Shown here: positions 45,968 to 57,040 of the stretch, one piece after another
How the letters are laid out: each line of letters opens with the position of its first letter
How positions within the stretch are numbered: position 1 is the first letter of the stretch
Assembly (NCBI GenBank): GCA_034509755.1
Contig: CM067541.1
Span: 56,927,556 to 56,991,555, forward strand
Source: Anisodus tanguticus
Lineage: Eukaryota; Streptophyta; Magnoliopsida; Solanales; Solanaceae
Direction of reading: 5' to 3'
Length of the DNA stretch: 64,000 bases
Translations under genes and position numbers: made by a program
The notes under the pieces: model-generated
What the model was told of the DNA's origin: nothing
Seen by the model: only the letters and a program-made list of their open reading frames with translations
Database searches by the model: none

Positions 45968-47315
45968 GGTAAATGCAGCAATTTTCTCATTCTTCAAATT
46001 GTAATTGATACCAAAAAAATGTATATTGACTCGAGTTTGACATTAAAGTGTATCATTTTCAAGGGATTCATCTTCATCTTCTTCTTACTGCCCTCTTCGA
46101 CCCCCCCCCCCCCCCCACTCTATAATAACTCAAAGGCAACTACCAGAAGACATGCTATTCCCATCAAAATATATTAATATCACTGTTTCTGATGTTTCTC
46201 TTTGTTTTGGATCTTGGTGCAAGGTCGCCATAGGAATAGAAATTCTGCTTCTGTGCTCATTTCTGAGTACTTGCTTAATTGCTTTCATCATTTGGATTTC
46301 TGCATTGTTAAGTGATAGTCCCTCAGTTTCAATTTTTGTTGTGTAGTTTGACTGGATATGGAATTTAAGTAGAAAGATTCTTGAAACATGTGGTCTTTAC
46401 CTTTGTCATGAGATTTTTGTGGTTATAAAAGTATGTCATTAAAGGTAAAATTTGAAGTTTAAAGTTTAATTATTTCTATTATGGATAGATTTTATTTTTT
46501 TGAGCGAATTAATAAAGAAATAGTGTCGGGTAGACGTATAGAAGGGAGTACTATATCAGTTTTCGATTCCTCTATTCGTGTATAGAGGAATGGATTGGAA
46601 CATATATTATTTGTGACTTGTCAATTTGTTGGAAGACGAAGGTGTGAGCAGGAAATTACCCAAGTATATTGCCATGCATTCCGTGCAGACTGTAGACATG
46701 TTATTAGTTGTATAAAATAGGAACAAAGAGCACCCAAAAAAAAGAAGACAGTTCCCTAACTGTTGGTTAAAAATTATAATTTTGGTGTTAGTCTAAAAAA
46801 TCAACTTACCTTGTTTGGCTTCTACGGCTTTTACTTTGTGATCTATGCTTAAACTTTAATCAGAGCTTTTAACTTTACTTTGTGCAACTAAAGAATCTTA
46901 AGTTGCAAGGTTCGATTTTTCTTCAACTTGCCTATAATCCTACCATTGAATATTGAAGTGGTCTATGCTTCTTAGCAACCAAATAAATAAAAAAAGAGAG
47001 ATAGAACAAGAAGAAAGAAGTGTTCTATGCTTAATGGTGAAAAACGCTAAAAGTATTATGTTATGAACCAATTGAGTGATACATCTGAAAGAGTTTATAT
47101 TCTACGCATTAACATTATAGAGCAAACTTTTATACTATCACATTAAGTTGATCTACAACAAAATGTAATGCCACATATCAAACATGATACGAATAGAATT
47201 ACAATCAGTTAAATTGCGCTGATATCAAATCAATAAGCAGATTTTACAAATTTTGGATATTACAGTTGGCAAACCAAGGTACCATCTAGTGATCAGTATT
47301 TCTTCATGGTGCAAT
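45968..47315. other. F2KP 3' UTR and spacer, no further gene
   Basis: Holds the F2KP 3' untranslated region, a run of about 17 C at 46101-46117, and AT-rich spacer up to the convergently transcribed ATL gene. No gene recognised. Confidence 0.5.
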
Positions 47316-47804
47316 TCATGCCGCGACTTCTGAAATTGTAATAGAGTTGAGATGGAGAGAAGCGCGACATAGAGGACAATTAGGGTGATATGCGAGCCAT
47401 TTATCGATACATTGAGCATGATATACATGGTCACAACCAGGCAATAACTTAACCATTTCATCATCTCTAAATAACCCCAGACAAATTGGACATTCACTTT
47501 CCAATTCGACATTAATACTACCTTTTTGTGTCTCACCAAATAAGAAAACGGGCAGCTTTTGAATAGTTTCTTCATCGAGACCCTTGTTGCTTTGGACCAA
47601 AACTGCATCCTCAGATGAAGAACTTAATATTCTTTCACTAGTAAAGCAGCTAAATTTACAAACAAAATAGAAGAAAAAGAAGGCAACGAGTAGTATTAAG
47701 AAGAAGAAAAATATAATTGAAAGGCCATGGTTGTGGAGATGTGAGGTGATTAATTTGAAGTCGCTGAAACACCAGTTGGAAGTTTGATCATCTTGTAAAG
47801 CCAT
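47316..47804 (-). CDS. ATL-type RING-H2 finger protein
   Basis: An intronless 162-aa protein starting at the ATG whose complement is 47802-47804 (MALQDDQTSN...); a longer TTG-initiated reading is less likely. One Phe-rich membrane segment (about residues 29-50), a GLDEETIQKLPVFLF motif (75-89, the ATL 'GLD' signature) and a RING-H2 finger: C105, C108, C124, H126, H129, C132, C143, C146, with ICLGLF and DKWLAYHPNCPLC. ATL proteins are membrane-anchored E3 ubiquitin ligases, often involved in defence or hormone response; the target is not readable from sequence. It is followed on the same strand, about 2.2 kb to the right, by a second ATL, so the pair probably arose by tandem duplication. F2KP ends in the opposite direction, making a convergent pair. 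Confidence 0.92.
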   Translation of the reverse strand: MALQDDQTSNWCFSDFKLITSHLHNHGLSIIFFFFLILLVAFFFFYFVCKFSCFTSERILSSSSEDAVLVQSNKGLDEETIQKLPVFLFGETQKGSINVELESECPICLGLFRDDEMVKLLPGCDHVYHAQCIDKWLAYHPNCPLCRASLHLNSITISEVAA

Positions 47805-48205
47805 GATGAATTGAAACAATGAGGAACTCAAGTGCAAGTGATGGAAAAAAAGTGTGGGCTTTCTGGTGCCTACTTATTACTAGTAAGTTACATTACTACA
47901 AGACGATGCAACTAGTGATGGATGGAGAGTATATTTATTAAGTTCAATTAAATGGAGCATTTTCGATATAAAGTGCGGATAATATATGTGAAAATTCATC
48001 GATGAATCTTTGATCTGAACTCATAAATTCAAAAGTAAAATAGGTTCAATGGTATCGTGAATATGTGTCTATTGTGCCAAACATGCACCAAACCATCTAT
48101 AATTTTATACATGTTACTACCATACATATCAAACCATCTATAATTTTTCTTTTTAACTTCTATACAATGACAATAAAAGAGAAATTATTTTATCAAATCA
48201 CTTAC
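47805..48205. promoter_or_regulatory. Upstream region of the first ATL gene
   Basis: About 400 bp of AT-rich sequence upstream of the minus-strand ATL start. No motif assigned. Confidence 0.35.
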
Positions 48206-48475
48206 GTAGTATTCTATTCGTCCCAATTTGTTTGAAGGTTGACCTGTTTTGGAGTCAAACAACTCCTTTTTTATTATGATTTTCTCCAACTCTTTTCATA
48301 TATCGTGAATTATTAATTATGAAGACTTATAATACTTTATATATATATATTTCAAATATGTAAATTTTATCATAAAATACTAGAAAAATCTACGTTTAAA
48401 ATTAAGTAAAATAAAAAAACTATTTAACTCCCAAATTGGTCAACCTTCAAACAAATTGGGACGGAGGAGGTACTA
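48206..48475. mobile_element. Stowaway-like MITE with 35-bp inverted ends
   Basis: Left end ttcgtcccaatttgtttgaa, then ggttgacc; right end, reversed, CTCCGTCCCAATTTGTTTGA, then AGGTTGACC. TAGTA occurs at both edges, consistent with a TA target. AT-rich centre, no coding frame. Confidence 0.8.
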
Positions 48476-49959
48476 AATTAATGGCGACTCCATGTAATAA
48501 TAAGTAAAACTAATGATCTAAAAAATAAGACAGACAACCTACTACAATAGGTTAAATTATACTGGTAATATAACTTTTTTTAAAAATAACTTTACATAAA
48601 TATAAGTAAATCCTTTCTTCTTTTCATATCTCATAGGTGTAGTAGCAATAAATCGAACGGCTAACTTATTCTCTTTCTTTCAGACGAAAAAAAGAGGAGT
48701 AAACTCTCTCTCTTTCAGTTCCTTTACTGTTCCATTTATTCCACCTAGCAGCAATAAGGCCCATTGCCCATACAAGAGAAATTCAAATTCAAATAAATAA
48801 GTGTGAATGGTGTTACATGCATCAATATGGGTACCTTTCCTTGATTTAATATTTGAGATGAATAACTATTAATTACTAGGAAATGAAAATCCGTGTGCTA
48901 CAAAAAATTTCTTCAGTCAAAGATCTTGAAAAGCCTATAGTTCGATTGCACATAAAAGTAAACCATATTAGGTATATGTTACCCTAACTGTACATTTTCA
49001 AGAAAAAGTAACTCATCATATAATATTTAAACGTATGTCGTGTTAACTTTTGCTTACATTATCAGACCCAAAGTTAATTACTTAAATGATCATCTAAATT
49101 ATAAAAATAATTAGGAATGACAAAATTAGCTCATAAAATATGATCAGCCAAATCGCGGCCTAGTACTTGTGCACTAGCTCGACCAAATACAAAGGTTTGC
49201 TCAGAGTTTCATTGTTACGAATCCAGTACCATGATAGATTTAGTGAAAAGGAAAAAGAAAAAAGAACCCATAGCTAATGCATGGTTCTCTCATCTCCTCC
49301 ACCATTTTGTTGTGGCAGAACATATATCGATGTGCAACTTTTTCCAATTTAGACGCTCAAATAGGCGCTCGTACAAATTAAACTGTTTAAAAAAACAATT
49401 TAAGTTTCATACAAGGATACAAACTTTCAAGTTAAAATTCACTCGTGACAATAGTAAAAAGTTATAAACGGGGTAAATATACAACTTAAATCCTTAAATT
49501 TAAAATACATCCGGATGAAGTCATAAAGATACCCTTGACACAACGGAAATTGGCCTTTTGTTTTGAGGTACCGCTATTGTTATGACATATTGAATTGTGC
49601 GATCATCTCTTCTAAAAGCTTAAACTGTTAGAGAGAACACACTTTTATTTAATTAATTACATCTTCAACACGCCACTCACGTGCCGGCTTGATTCATTTT
49701 CATTGACTAGGCACGTGATTTTTTTTGGTAAAAGGTGACGGTGAGACTCGAACTCAAGACATACTATATCTGCTCTGATACTACATTAAATAGTGTGACT
49801 ATCTCTTCTAAAAACTTGGTTGTTAAAGAGAGTACACTTCTATTTACTATTCTATTAATTACGCTTCCAACATGGCGATCGTCCGAAAAATCTTCACTTG
49901 CTTAGCATATATATCATGCAACTAGAGCAACACAACCGACAAGTATAGCTGCGGAAGAA
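48476..49959. other. Spacer between the two ATL genes
   Basis: AT-rich. Contains a diverged direct repeat, about 49599-49675 and 49797-49873 (atctcttctaaaa...ttagagagaacacactt), with a tRNA-B-box-like gagactcgaactcaag at 49743 between them; this may be a SINE or short LTR remnant. No gene recognised. Confidence 0.45.
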
Positions 49960-50427
49960 TCAACCAGATGATCTACAAATGGGACGAGTTGAACAATTAC
50001 CAAGCCATTTATCAAGACAAGGTGAATGAAAGCCATGGTGACATTTAGGCATCATTTTAACAATCTCTTCATCTTCATAACATCCCAAACATATTGAACA
50101 CTCACTTTCCATGTAATTATTCAACTTCTTCACATTATTTTTCAACAAAGATAACTTGAACATGAAAATAGGCAAAGCACTAATTGTCTTGGCATCAAGA
50201 CCAAGATGTTCTTTTGTGCTTATTACAAATTCATGATCATCTCCTTGTCTAATTTGACCTCTTGGTTCTTCATCATCAACCACTAATTGACCACTTCTTC
50301 TACGAACATAACGAAACAAAAGGAATGCAAGTAGGAGAAATATAGGGATTGAAAAGATAAATGAAATAAGAAGAGTACGAACACTTAAGGTGAAGTACCA
50401 ATGGAAATTCTCAGAGTACAACCCCAT
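49960..50427 (-). CDS. ATL-type RING-H2 protein with one zinc ligand replaced
   Basis: An intronless 155-aa protein (MGLYSENFHW...). A membrane segment (about 14-38), a basic YVRRR patch, GLDAKTISALPIFMF (76-90, the GLD motif) and a RING-H2-like finger: C110, C113, C129, H131, H134, C137, then DKWLGNCSTRPIC with C151. The position equivalent to the seventh ligand (C143 in the neighbouring ATL, W+7) is Arg148, codon CGT, one base from the Cys codon TGT. C145 sits three residues earlier and might compensate. The protein also stops four residues after the last ligand (RSSG). As a ubiquitin ligase it could be impaired; otherwise family membership is clear. Same strand as the first ATL. Confidence 0.88.
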   Translation of the reverse strand: MGLYSENFHWYFTLSVRTLLISFIFSIPIFLLLAFLLFRYVRRRSGQLVVDDEEPRGQIRQGDDHEFVISTKEHLGLDAKTISALPIFMFKLSLLKNNVKKLNNYMESECSICLGCYEDEEIVKMMPKCHHGFHSPCLDKWLGNCSTRPICRSSG

Positions 50428-51101
50428 AGAATTGAAAATTTTGGAGGTAGACAGACTCTAAATGGATGATGGAAGTGAAAATTGATTATTGGTGAAGGGT
50501 CTCAATTTCTGAATATAAAGTGTTGTGCGTGTGATCGGTTCCTGAGTTTGGCAGAACACAGTGTTGTGTCAAGGTTGAACTTTATACATATGTGCCAAAA
50601 TCAAGATATTTTACTTTAGCTTTGTATTCACATTATCGGGTCAAGATATAGGCTAATATATTATGGGTTCGTTTGGACATTGATACCAAACATGATTTCA
50701 AATCATGAGTTGAACTGATTTAAAATCAGGTTAATTTGAAATTGAAATTTTATTTTGACATATAAATTAGAGTGTCTTAAGTTTATTTTTTTTCATAAAC
50801 ATAAAACCCTCATAATTTGTGAAAATTATCAAAAACATTTCAACTCTTATACAATCTCACATAATGAGCAAATCACAGTTCATAAACTATTCGTAATATT
50901 CTAAAGTGCCGCATTAATAAATAGGCATATCTCCATGTTCTTTTTATAAATAAATAGTTGCGATACATGTTATTATAAACTTTCAGATACACATAATTTT
51001 ACAAAGATGCACTTGTTCAAAAAATCAACAGTACTAGTAACTAGCTATTCTTTAATATAATCATTCAACATGGTACAAAGTATAATCAATCTCTTCACGT
51101 C
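50428..51101. other. Spacer with MITE-like words, no gene
   Basis: AT-rich. The 50665-50760 stretch (gttcgtttggacattgatacc, atttcaaatcatgagttgaa) and 51230-51340 (gatttgaaatcatgatttg, gctgatttcaaatc) look like ends of one low-complexity element. The following 875-bp duplicated block starts inside this sequence. Confidence 0.4.
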
Positions 51102-51842
51102 GAGCATGATTTTTTTTTTTTTGAAAAAATTAAAATGACGGATCTTTTTTATGAAAATAAACTTATGGGTCAAGTTTTAGATTTAAAAACAATTGAAATC
51201 ACAATTTGGAATTTGAAATCCTACGTTTTTGAACAATTTGAGATTTGAAATCATGATTTGAACTTGAACTTGAAGTTTTATCCAGATTTCATAACAAACG
51301 CTGATTTCAAATCAAAATTTTAAATTGAGATCCCAAATCGCGAAATGCCTACTAGCTTTATTAAATCAAAATCAAGTACTAAATAAGGTTCCCACGTTAC
51401 TTTTTAGGTGAGAGTTTCATAAAACTTCGTCTAAGTGATTTTTGTGATAACCGGAGCAAAGTAAAATGATTTTTATGTAACAAAAGAAAGAAAAATGACT
51501 TTTTTCTAATTAACACAAAGCTAGATGACCACCCATGAAATATACTCGCGCAAAAAAAAAAGAAAGATAGAATCGACCTGGTATTTCACTAAGGAAATTC
51601 AAAACGTAACGAAGTAAACACTCAAAAAAGTCAAAGAAATTCAACATATAGTATATATACATAAAATAAATTTTAACCTATCTATATAGTGTAATTTTCT
51701 AACTAATGGGTTTCAATTGACTCCCCGACAAAGATAGCTCCACATTCGGATAGAGTTAGATATGTATTTCAATATTCACTCTCTTATATTCATAATAATC
51801 GGTTTGCTAGTTTGACAAAATTCAGTGTTTCAGCGTTGGATT

Positions 51843-51880
<38 letters not shown>

Positions 51881-51976
51881 AAATAAGTATAAACAAAATT
51901 AAATATATATTTTAGCTTTTGTTTGTGATTTGTCATGAAAAGATATCATCTATTCATCACACAAGAAAACGATTGT
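51102..51976 (+). repeat. 875-bp duplicated block, copy 1
   Basis: From gagcatgattttt to caagaaaacgattgt, essentially identical to 57946-58821; the only differences seen are poly-T length and the (TA)n(TG)n run near 51846-51880. Noncoding. Confidence 0.95.
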
Positions 51977-52979
51977 TTGGCCTTTTTCTTTCCTTTCCTT
52001 TTTCAGGAGTGAAGCCAAAGAGACAGCTCGGGTAATAGTCATTTTGTTAATTTGTTTTATGTAATTTTCTCTCTTTTCACCAGAACAACTTGGAGTTGGT
52101 CTAGTTTCTATTGTAAACGCAACTTAATAGATATTTCAAGGATATGTGAATCTTCAAATAGAACTATATAAAAAATATTTATATACAATCAAATCACTTA
52201 TAAAGTAAATATAAATAAATTTTATAATAAGTGGAATTGATAATCTAGTGGAAATAGTAATTAACCTACTACGAAGTATTACATATTCAAACTACAGTCA
52301 CAACGTAAAAAATATTTATATTTTCAATTATATAACATAAATGATCATTCACTGGTTCACTTCTGCTTTTGTATTTTCGAGTTGCTGCCAAATATTCGTT
52401 CATAAACATTGCTACGTTACGTTGATTGATCTAGTGATATTTATTGGTGATAGAATAGTTAACTTTATTGTTACGTGCACTTATTTTTGAATCACTATAT
52501 GTGTGTTTCAAAAGAACAAGAAAAATGACAAGCTTCCAACACATGGTCGAAAAGTTCAATTTAAGTGGTTCCACGGGAGAGACCCTAAGTGCAAAAAACA
52601 TTTTCGCCTCATAAATTAAATCCTTTATATTTTTGTTTCCTAGTAAAAGTAATTAGAATTAGTCCTTGTAATCAGCAACGTAACCTTCATTCACAAATAA
52701 TTTAAATTCATTTATAAAAACTAAAAGTGGAAATTGGCATGCTTGTAGGTAAACATTATTGCAGAACTTGTTAGAAGTCTCCAAAAGTACATAGAATCAC
52801 AAAAATGAGCGTTTTTGAAGAGAAAAAAAGTACTGTCATATAAATTGTAATGTTGAAAATATATTATTTTCAATGCAGAATAAGGAACTATCTCTATGTT
52901 TTGTAAGAAGAAATTGCACGATTTATCCTTCAAATGGCTTGGTCTTTATTTTTTATCCTTTAGCAATTGAACTTATGTC
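51977..52979. other. Spacer, no gene seen
   Basis: AT-rich unique-looking spacer between the duplicated block and the repeat R1. No gene recognised. Confidence 0.45.
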
Positions 52980-53577
52980 TAGTTATAATTTTTTTATTAA
53001 TGGAATATCGAAAACTATAGCCTTCCCAACACATGCTTGAAACAGTAAGTCTCAAATACATTACTAGCTTAGTAATTAGTAAGGACATTTCATTTAGACA
53101 CTCAATTTGATCTTTTTTTTGTCTGTGTCTATTGGATAGTTAAGTTAAACACATAAAATATATCATTTCTTTTAGTTATGCACATTCGCCTCAATAAATC
53201 GTAAAATTCAAACATTTGCTACTTGAGATTGATGTGTATAATTAAAAGAGACGACATATTGTATGTGGTTCACTTAAATATCTAATAGACGAATGAAAAT
53301 ATGTGGATTTTATTCTTCAAAATTTGGATCGAAAATGTCTAATTGGTATATTTTATTAGAAGTTGAGGTGTTCAATTGTAACATTATATAGTTCTAGCGT
53401 CTAAATGAAATATTCTGGCAATTTTAAGAGATTGGCTATGTACTAAGCCAAAAAATGACATTGTAAACAAAAAAATATTTGTGAGTAATTCTGACTCACT
53501 AATGATTAATGAATGAGCTCATGTTCATGGCCCAAATATTATTGTCCTCAATCTTCAAGTAACCGCACAGTTTGCCC
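52980..53577 (+). repeat. R1 segment, copy 1 (~600 bp)
   Basis: Runs tagttataattttttt ... gaggtgttcaattgtaaca ... caagtaaccgcacagtttg. Nearly identical copy 59506-60105 and a partial copy 55821-56300. The middle third also occurs, diverged, in RanBP1 intron 2. Confidence 0.9.
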
Positions 53578-53894
53578 TTCAAATGGGCTGGTCTATAATT
53601 TTTACCCTTCAAATGGATTGATTTTAATTTTTGCATTCATAATTGAACTTATGTCTATAAGGGTATAAGTTCTTTAAGGAGCTGACATATTTTGTGGATG
53701 TTATGGTGCGTAACCTATGTCCTTATAAGATAAATTCGATTATGAAGAGTAAAAAATAAAGACCAACTCACATGAAAGGCAAAATATTAAAGACCAGCAC
53801 AAAACAGGGACAAAGTGAATGACCCCTCAATCTTCAGAACATGGCCCAACAGAGCCCAGATTAACAGGGCCCAAAGTGGTATTTAATTATGAAT

Positions 53895-53945
53895 CTCCCA
53901 CACCGAAAGGGAGGTGAAGAAGAGAGCGGCTGAGCGACTATACAA
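53895..53945 (+). promoter_or_regulatory. U5-A snRNA promoter (USE-like and TATA)
   Basis: CTCCCACACCG (53895-53905) resembles the plant snRNA upstream sequence element RTCCCACATCG; TATACAA begins at 53939, 33 nt after. GGCCCA motifs lie about 30-70 bp upstream. The spacing fits Pol II snRNA genes. Confidence 0.8.
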
Positions 53946-53975
53946 GGAGCTCGTTCCCTAAGCCAAAACTCACGC

Positions 53976-54093
53976 AGCCACGCGATGAACACATAGCGAA
54001 CTATTCTTTCGCCTTTTACTAAAGAATACCGTGTGTTCATCGCAATAGTGGCATACGCCAATTTTTGGAGGGTTCCTCTTTACTGAGGATCCC
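53976..54093 (+). ncRNA. U5: U5 snRNA gene, copy A
   Basis: About 118 nt with all U5 parts: stem GCGATGAACACA (53982-53993) pairs perfectly with TGTGTTCATCGC (54032-54043), the inner stem ATTCTTT/AAAGAAT holds the invariant loop GCCTTTTAC (54011-54019), the Sm site AATTTTTGG is at 54060-54068, and a 3' hairpin (GGGTTCCTC...GAGGATCCC, one mismatch) ends at 54093. U5 aligns the two exons in the spliceosome through this loop. A 3'-box-like CAATAATTCTAGTCGTAA follows. The start is placed about 37 nt after TATA at AGCCA, uncertain by several bases. Confidence 0.9.
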
Positions 54094-55215
54094 AATAATT
54101 CTAGTCGTAATTTTTTTGGCTTTGTGTGTCAATGATTATAAGTCATTCATCTCTCATTCATATTGGTTTAATGTACAAATTATGTACTTTGTTATACGGA
54201 GAATCTCGTAATATTACCTTTTAGTACTGGTAAAATGTCGACGTTATTTTCGTTTAATGACACGCATGACCCAAAATTGTAACGGCGATAGAATTTTTGA
54301 GCCAAACTATTAAGGATAAATGAACCTTTTATGGTAGTTCGATGGCATATTTGAGCTTCCCCCCCCCCCCTATATATGTGTCAGATATTTCCGACATTTG
54401 ACTTAATGAGTAAGATGATTCAGATTCTCTCAATCCAATTGAACTGATCTCGACATAAGATAATTTTCACTTCGATGTAAATCATATTTAATGTCTTAAA
54501 ACTAATTAAAAATGCACATCCACCATTCTTCTACTATAGTTAACGAAACTTATTAACGATTCGTATAAGTCGTGGTAGTCAAATAGTATGTCCCGGTAAT
54601 TAGAGTGTTCAATAGATAGAAACGTTACATAAAATTAAAATAAAAGTTGTAGCCAATTCACTAGAGTATTTGACCGAGTCATCATGATTAGGCTTCCAAA
54701 GTTACTTGCCTTTAAATGCTCTTTTTGCAAATCGATCTGCGTGTTTCTCGTTTGTAACAACTTTGCTTTTACTGTTTTTCGTGTGAGGGAGTGTGCTAAA
54801 TTCCAATAAAATGTTGTTGTTACTTGTTAAAGATAACCTGTTGAGATTCTAGGGGCTTTTGGCACTTGTGGTCTTTGCTTCTTGTTTAAATAATTTTCCA
54901 AGCAAATGAGAATAATATTATTAAAATACTAACAAACTTCTCAAAATACTTACGAGCAACAAAATGTAGGTAATCTAGGAAAATTTATTTTTGGGCATAT
55001 GTAATTCATCTATGTAATCATTATTATTTATTTCATTAACTTACTAATGTCGATTAGCGTTGACGTTATATCTCCAAGCGAAGAGCGATCGCTCGTGAAT
55101 TAAGCGGATTCAGCCCTGACAAATACGATGCACTGAAACGATGTGGACAATCTAACGGTGACGTACACAAATGTCGACATATAGATAGTCAGCGTCGCCT
55201 TTTAACGAGTCAGTG
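54094..55215 (+). repeat. A-downstream segment, copied at 61231-62590
   Basis: gtgtgtcaatgattataag ... gataagataa ... ttgggcat.tgtaat ... gaattaagcggattcag ... atatagatagt appears again downstream of U5-F with many substitutions and indels. No gene recognised; a C run at about 54360. Confidence 0.8.
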
Positions 55216-55612
55216 CCGCGTTTTAACGAGGTTGAGACGTGATGGAAAGGCATTATGAATAAAAGAAATAACCTATTATAACTGGAATTGAACTTTAGCA
55301 ATCGAACTTATGTCAAGGCGGGCATAAGTTCTTTAAGGGCACAAGTTATGTCAAGGCGGGGCTATAACTTGTGGGATATTATGATGCGAAAATATAAATT
55401 TAGGTCTGCAAAAATGTTGTTTGTTATGCGGGACACAAATTAAATACCAGCCCAAAATAGGGACATAACTGCCAATGATCTGTGGGTAATTTTGAGTCAC
55501 TAATGAGCTCATGTTCATGGCCCAAATATCATTGTCCTCTATCTTCAGAAAGTCCTGAACTCGGCCCAACGGAGACAATATCAGTAAGGCCCATAGTGGT
55601 AAAGAAGAAAAA

Positions 55613-55664
55613 GTCCCACATCGGAACAAAGGTGAAGAAGAGATCGGCTTGATGGAATATATAA
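55613..55664 (+). promoter_or_regulatory. U5-B snRNA promoter with perfect USE
   Basis: GTCCCACATCG (55613-55623) is an exact USE match; TATATAA (55658-55664) follows after 34 nt, the Pol II-type snRNA spacing. The best promoter of the cluster. Confidence 0.9.
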
Positions 55665-55695
55665 GGAGCTGGTTCAGAGCAGCAAAAATCCACGC

Positions 55696-55813
55696 AGCCA
55701 CGCGATGAACACATAGCGAACTATTCTTTCGCCTTTTACTAAAGAATACCGTGTGTGCGTTGCAAATAGTGGCATACGCCTATTTTTGGAGGGTTTTCTT
55801 TTCTGAGAATCCC
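55696..55813 (+). ncRNA. U5: U5 snRNA gene, copy B
   Basis: Loop GCCTTTTAC (55731-55739) in the intact inner stem; the outer stem partner reads TGTGTGCGTTGC, giving wobble pairs and one mismatch instead of perfect pairing. The Sm site is TATTTTTGG (55781-55789), and the 3' hairpin (GGGTTTTC...GAGAATCCC) is slightly altered. Strong promoter, weaker RNA than copy A. 3'-box-like CAACAATTCTAGTTATAA follows. Confidence 0.85.
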
Positions 55814-55820
55814 AACAATT

Positions 55821-56300
55821 CTAGTTATAAATTTTTTATTAATTGAATGTCGAAAATTATAGCCTTCCCATGTTCCCAACACATGCTTGAAACAGAAAGT
55901 CTCAAATACATTACTAATTAGTAAGGATATTTCATTTAAACACTCAATTTGATCCTTCTTTTTTGTGTGTCTGGTATGGGATAGTTAAGTTAAACACATA
56001 AAATATATTATTTTTTTAAGTTAAACACATCTGCTTTAAGTTAAACACATCTGCCTCAATAAATCGTAAAACTCAAAACATTTGCTCTAAGACGGCATAT
56101 TGTATGTGGTTCACTTAAATATCTAATAGATAAATGAAAATATGTGGATTTTATTCTTCAAATTTTGGATCGAAAATGTCTAATTGGTATATTTTATTAG
56201 AAGCTGAGGTGTTCAATTGTAACATTATATAGTTCTAGCGTCAAAATGAAATATTCTGGCAATTTTAAGAGATTGGCTATGTACTAAGCCGAAAAATGTC
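55821..56300 (+). repeat. R1 segment, partial copy 2
   Basis: Starts directly after the U5-B 3' box (ctagttataaatttttta) and runs to actaagccgaaaaatg. It has an internal rearrangement (repeated gttaaacacatctgc) and lacks the last 120 bp. Confidence 0.85.
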
Positions 56301-56379
56301 GTCTCTTTTTTCCTTGTGTGCTAAATAATATTTTCCTCTGCTTTTATAAGGTTGTACATGTTAAGACTAGATTTGTTTT

Positions 56380-56500
56380 TTGAATCGTGACTTTATTAGG
56401 ACTATATCAAATCGCTTGTCTGCGCAAAGAGCCAGGAATAAGAGGGTTGAATGCATCGCTGAATGGGGGAAAAAAGGTGAAAAATCCAGAGGTAATACCC
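56380..56500 (+). pseudogene. Possible bZIP basic-region fragment
   Basis: The + frame reads RDFIRTISNRLSAQRARNKR then VECIAEWGKK. N-R-L-S-A-Q-R-A-R is the N-x7-R basic region of plant bZIP factors, and IAEW follows where the zipper begins. No start, leucine repeat or further domain is present, so this would be a gene fragment, perhaps captured during duplication. It may also be chance. Confidence 0.4.
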
Positions 56501-57040
56501 AGATGATTTTTTTTATTCGAATGATTTTTCGATTCATCTTTTTTCTCGGTACGTTTCGAAACAATAAATTTTCAGGTTTTAAATACCGAAATAAAAAAGT
56601 TTATGAGGCATGTTAGAACTCAATGATGTGCCCAATTATTTTAGACGATTATAACATTTAATGAAGTAGACAAATAAATAAATCACAATAACAGATCTAA
56701 TCATATAAACTGCTACTCAAATATATTCATACATAATTGTCCTTGATGAGTTTTTTTAGACCATTTTTCCTAATCTGGTGTGCTGAATTGCTAACAGTAC
56801 TTTTGGCAAAAATTCATTTACGACGACACAAGTTAATTACATACGCTTGCAGATCTAGCGCTTATTAATTTGAAGTTACTGGTTCAACTTTGCAACTCTA
56901 GAATTAAAATTTGTTTTCCCGAAAGAACGAGTCTTAATTAAAACGTTGTCGTTTCAAACTCATTTGTTAAATTAAATATTCAATGCACCAACATGTGATC
57001 TTGCTTGGATATATATTTAAATCAGCCGGTAGATTAAGCG

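Noticed and set aside
53888..54110. U5 units as LTRs or MITEs because of the TCCCACA..TATATAAGG promoter
   Set aside because: That promoter type also occurs in LTRs, but the RNA part has paired stems, the U5 loop, an Sm site and a 3' hairpin.
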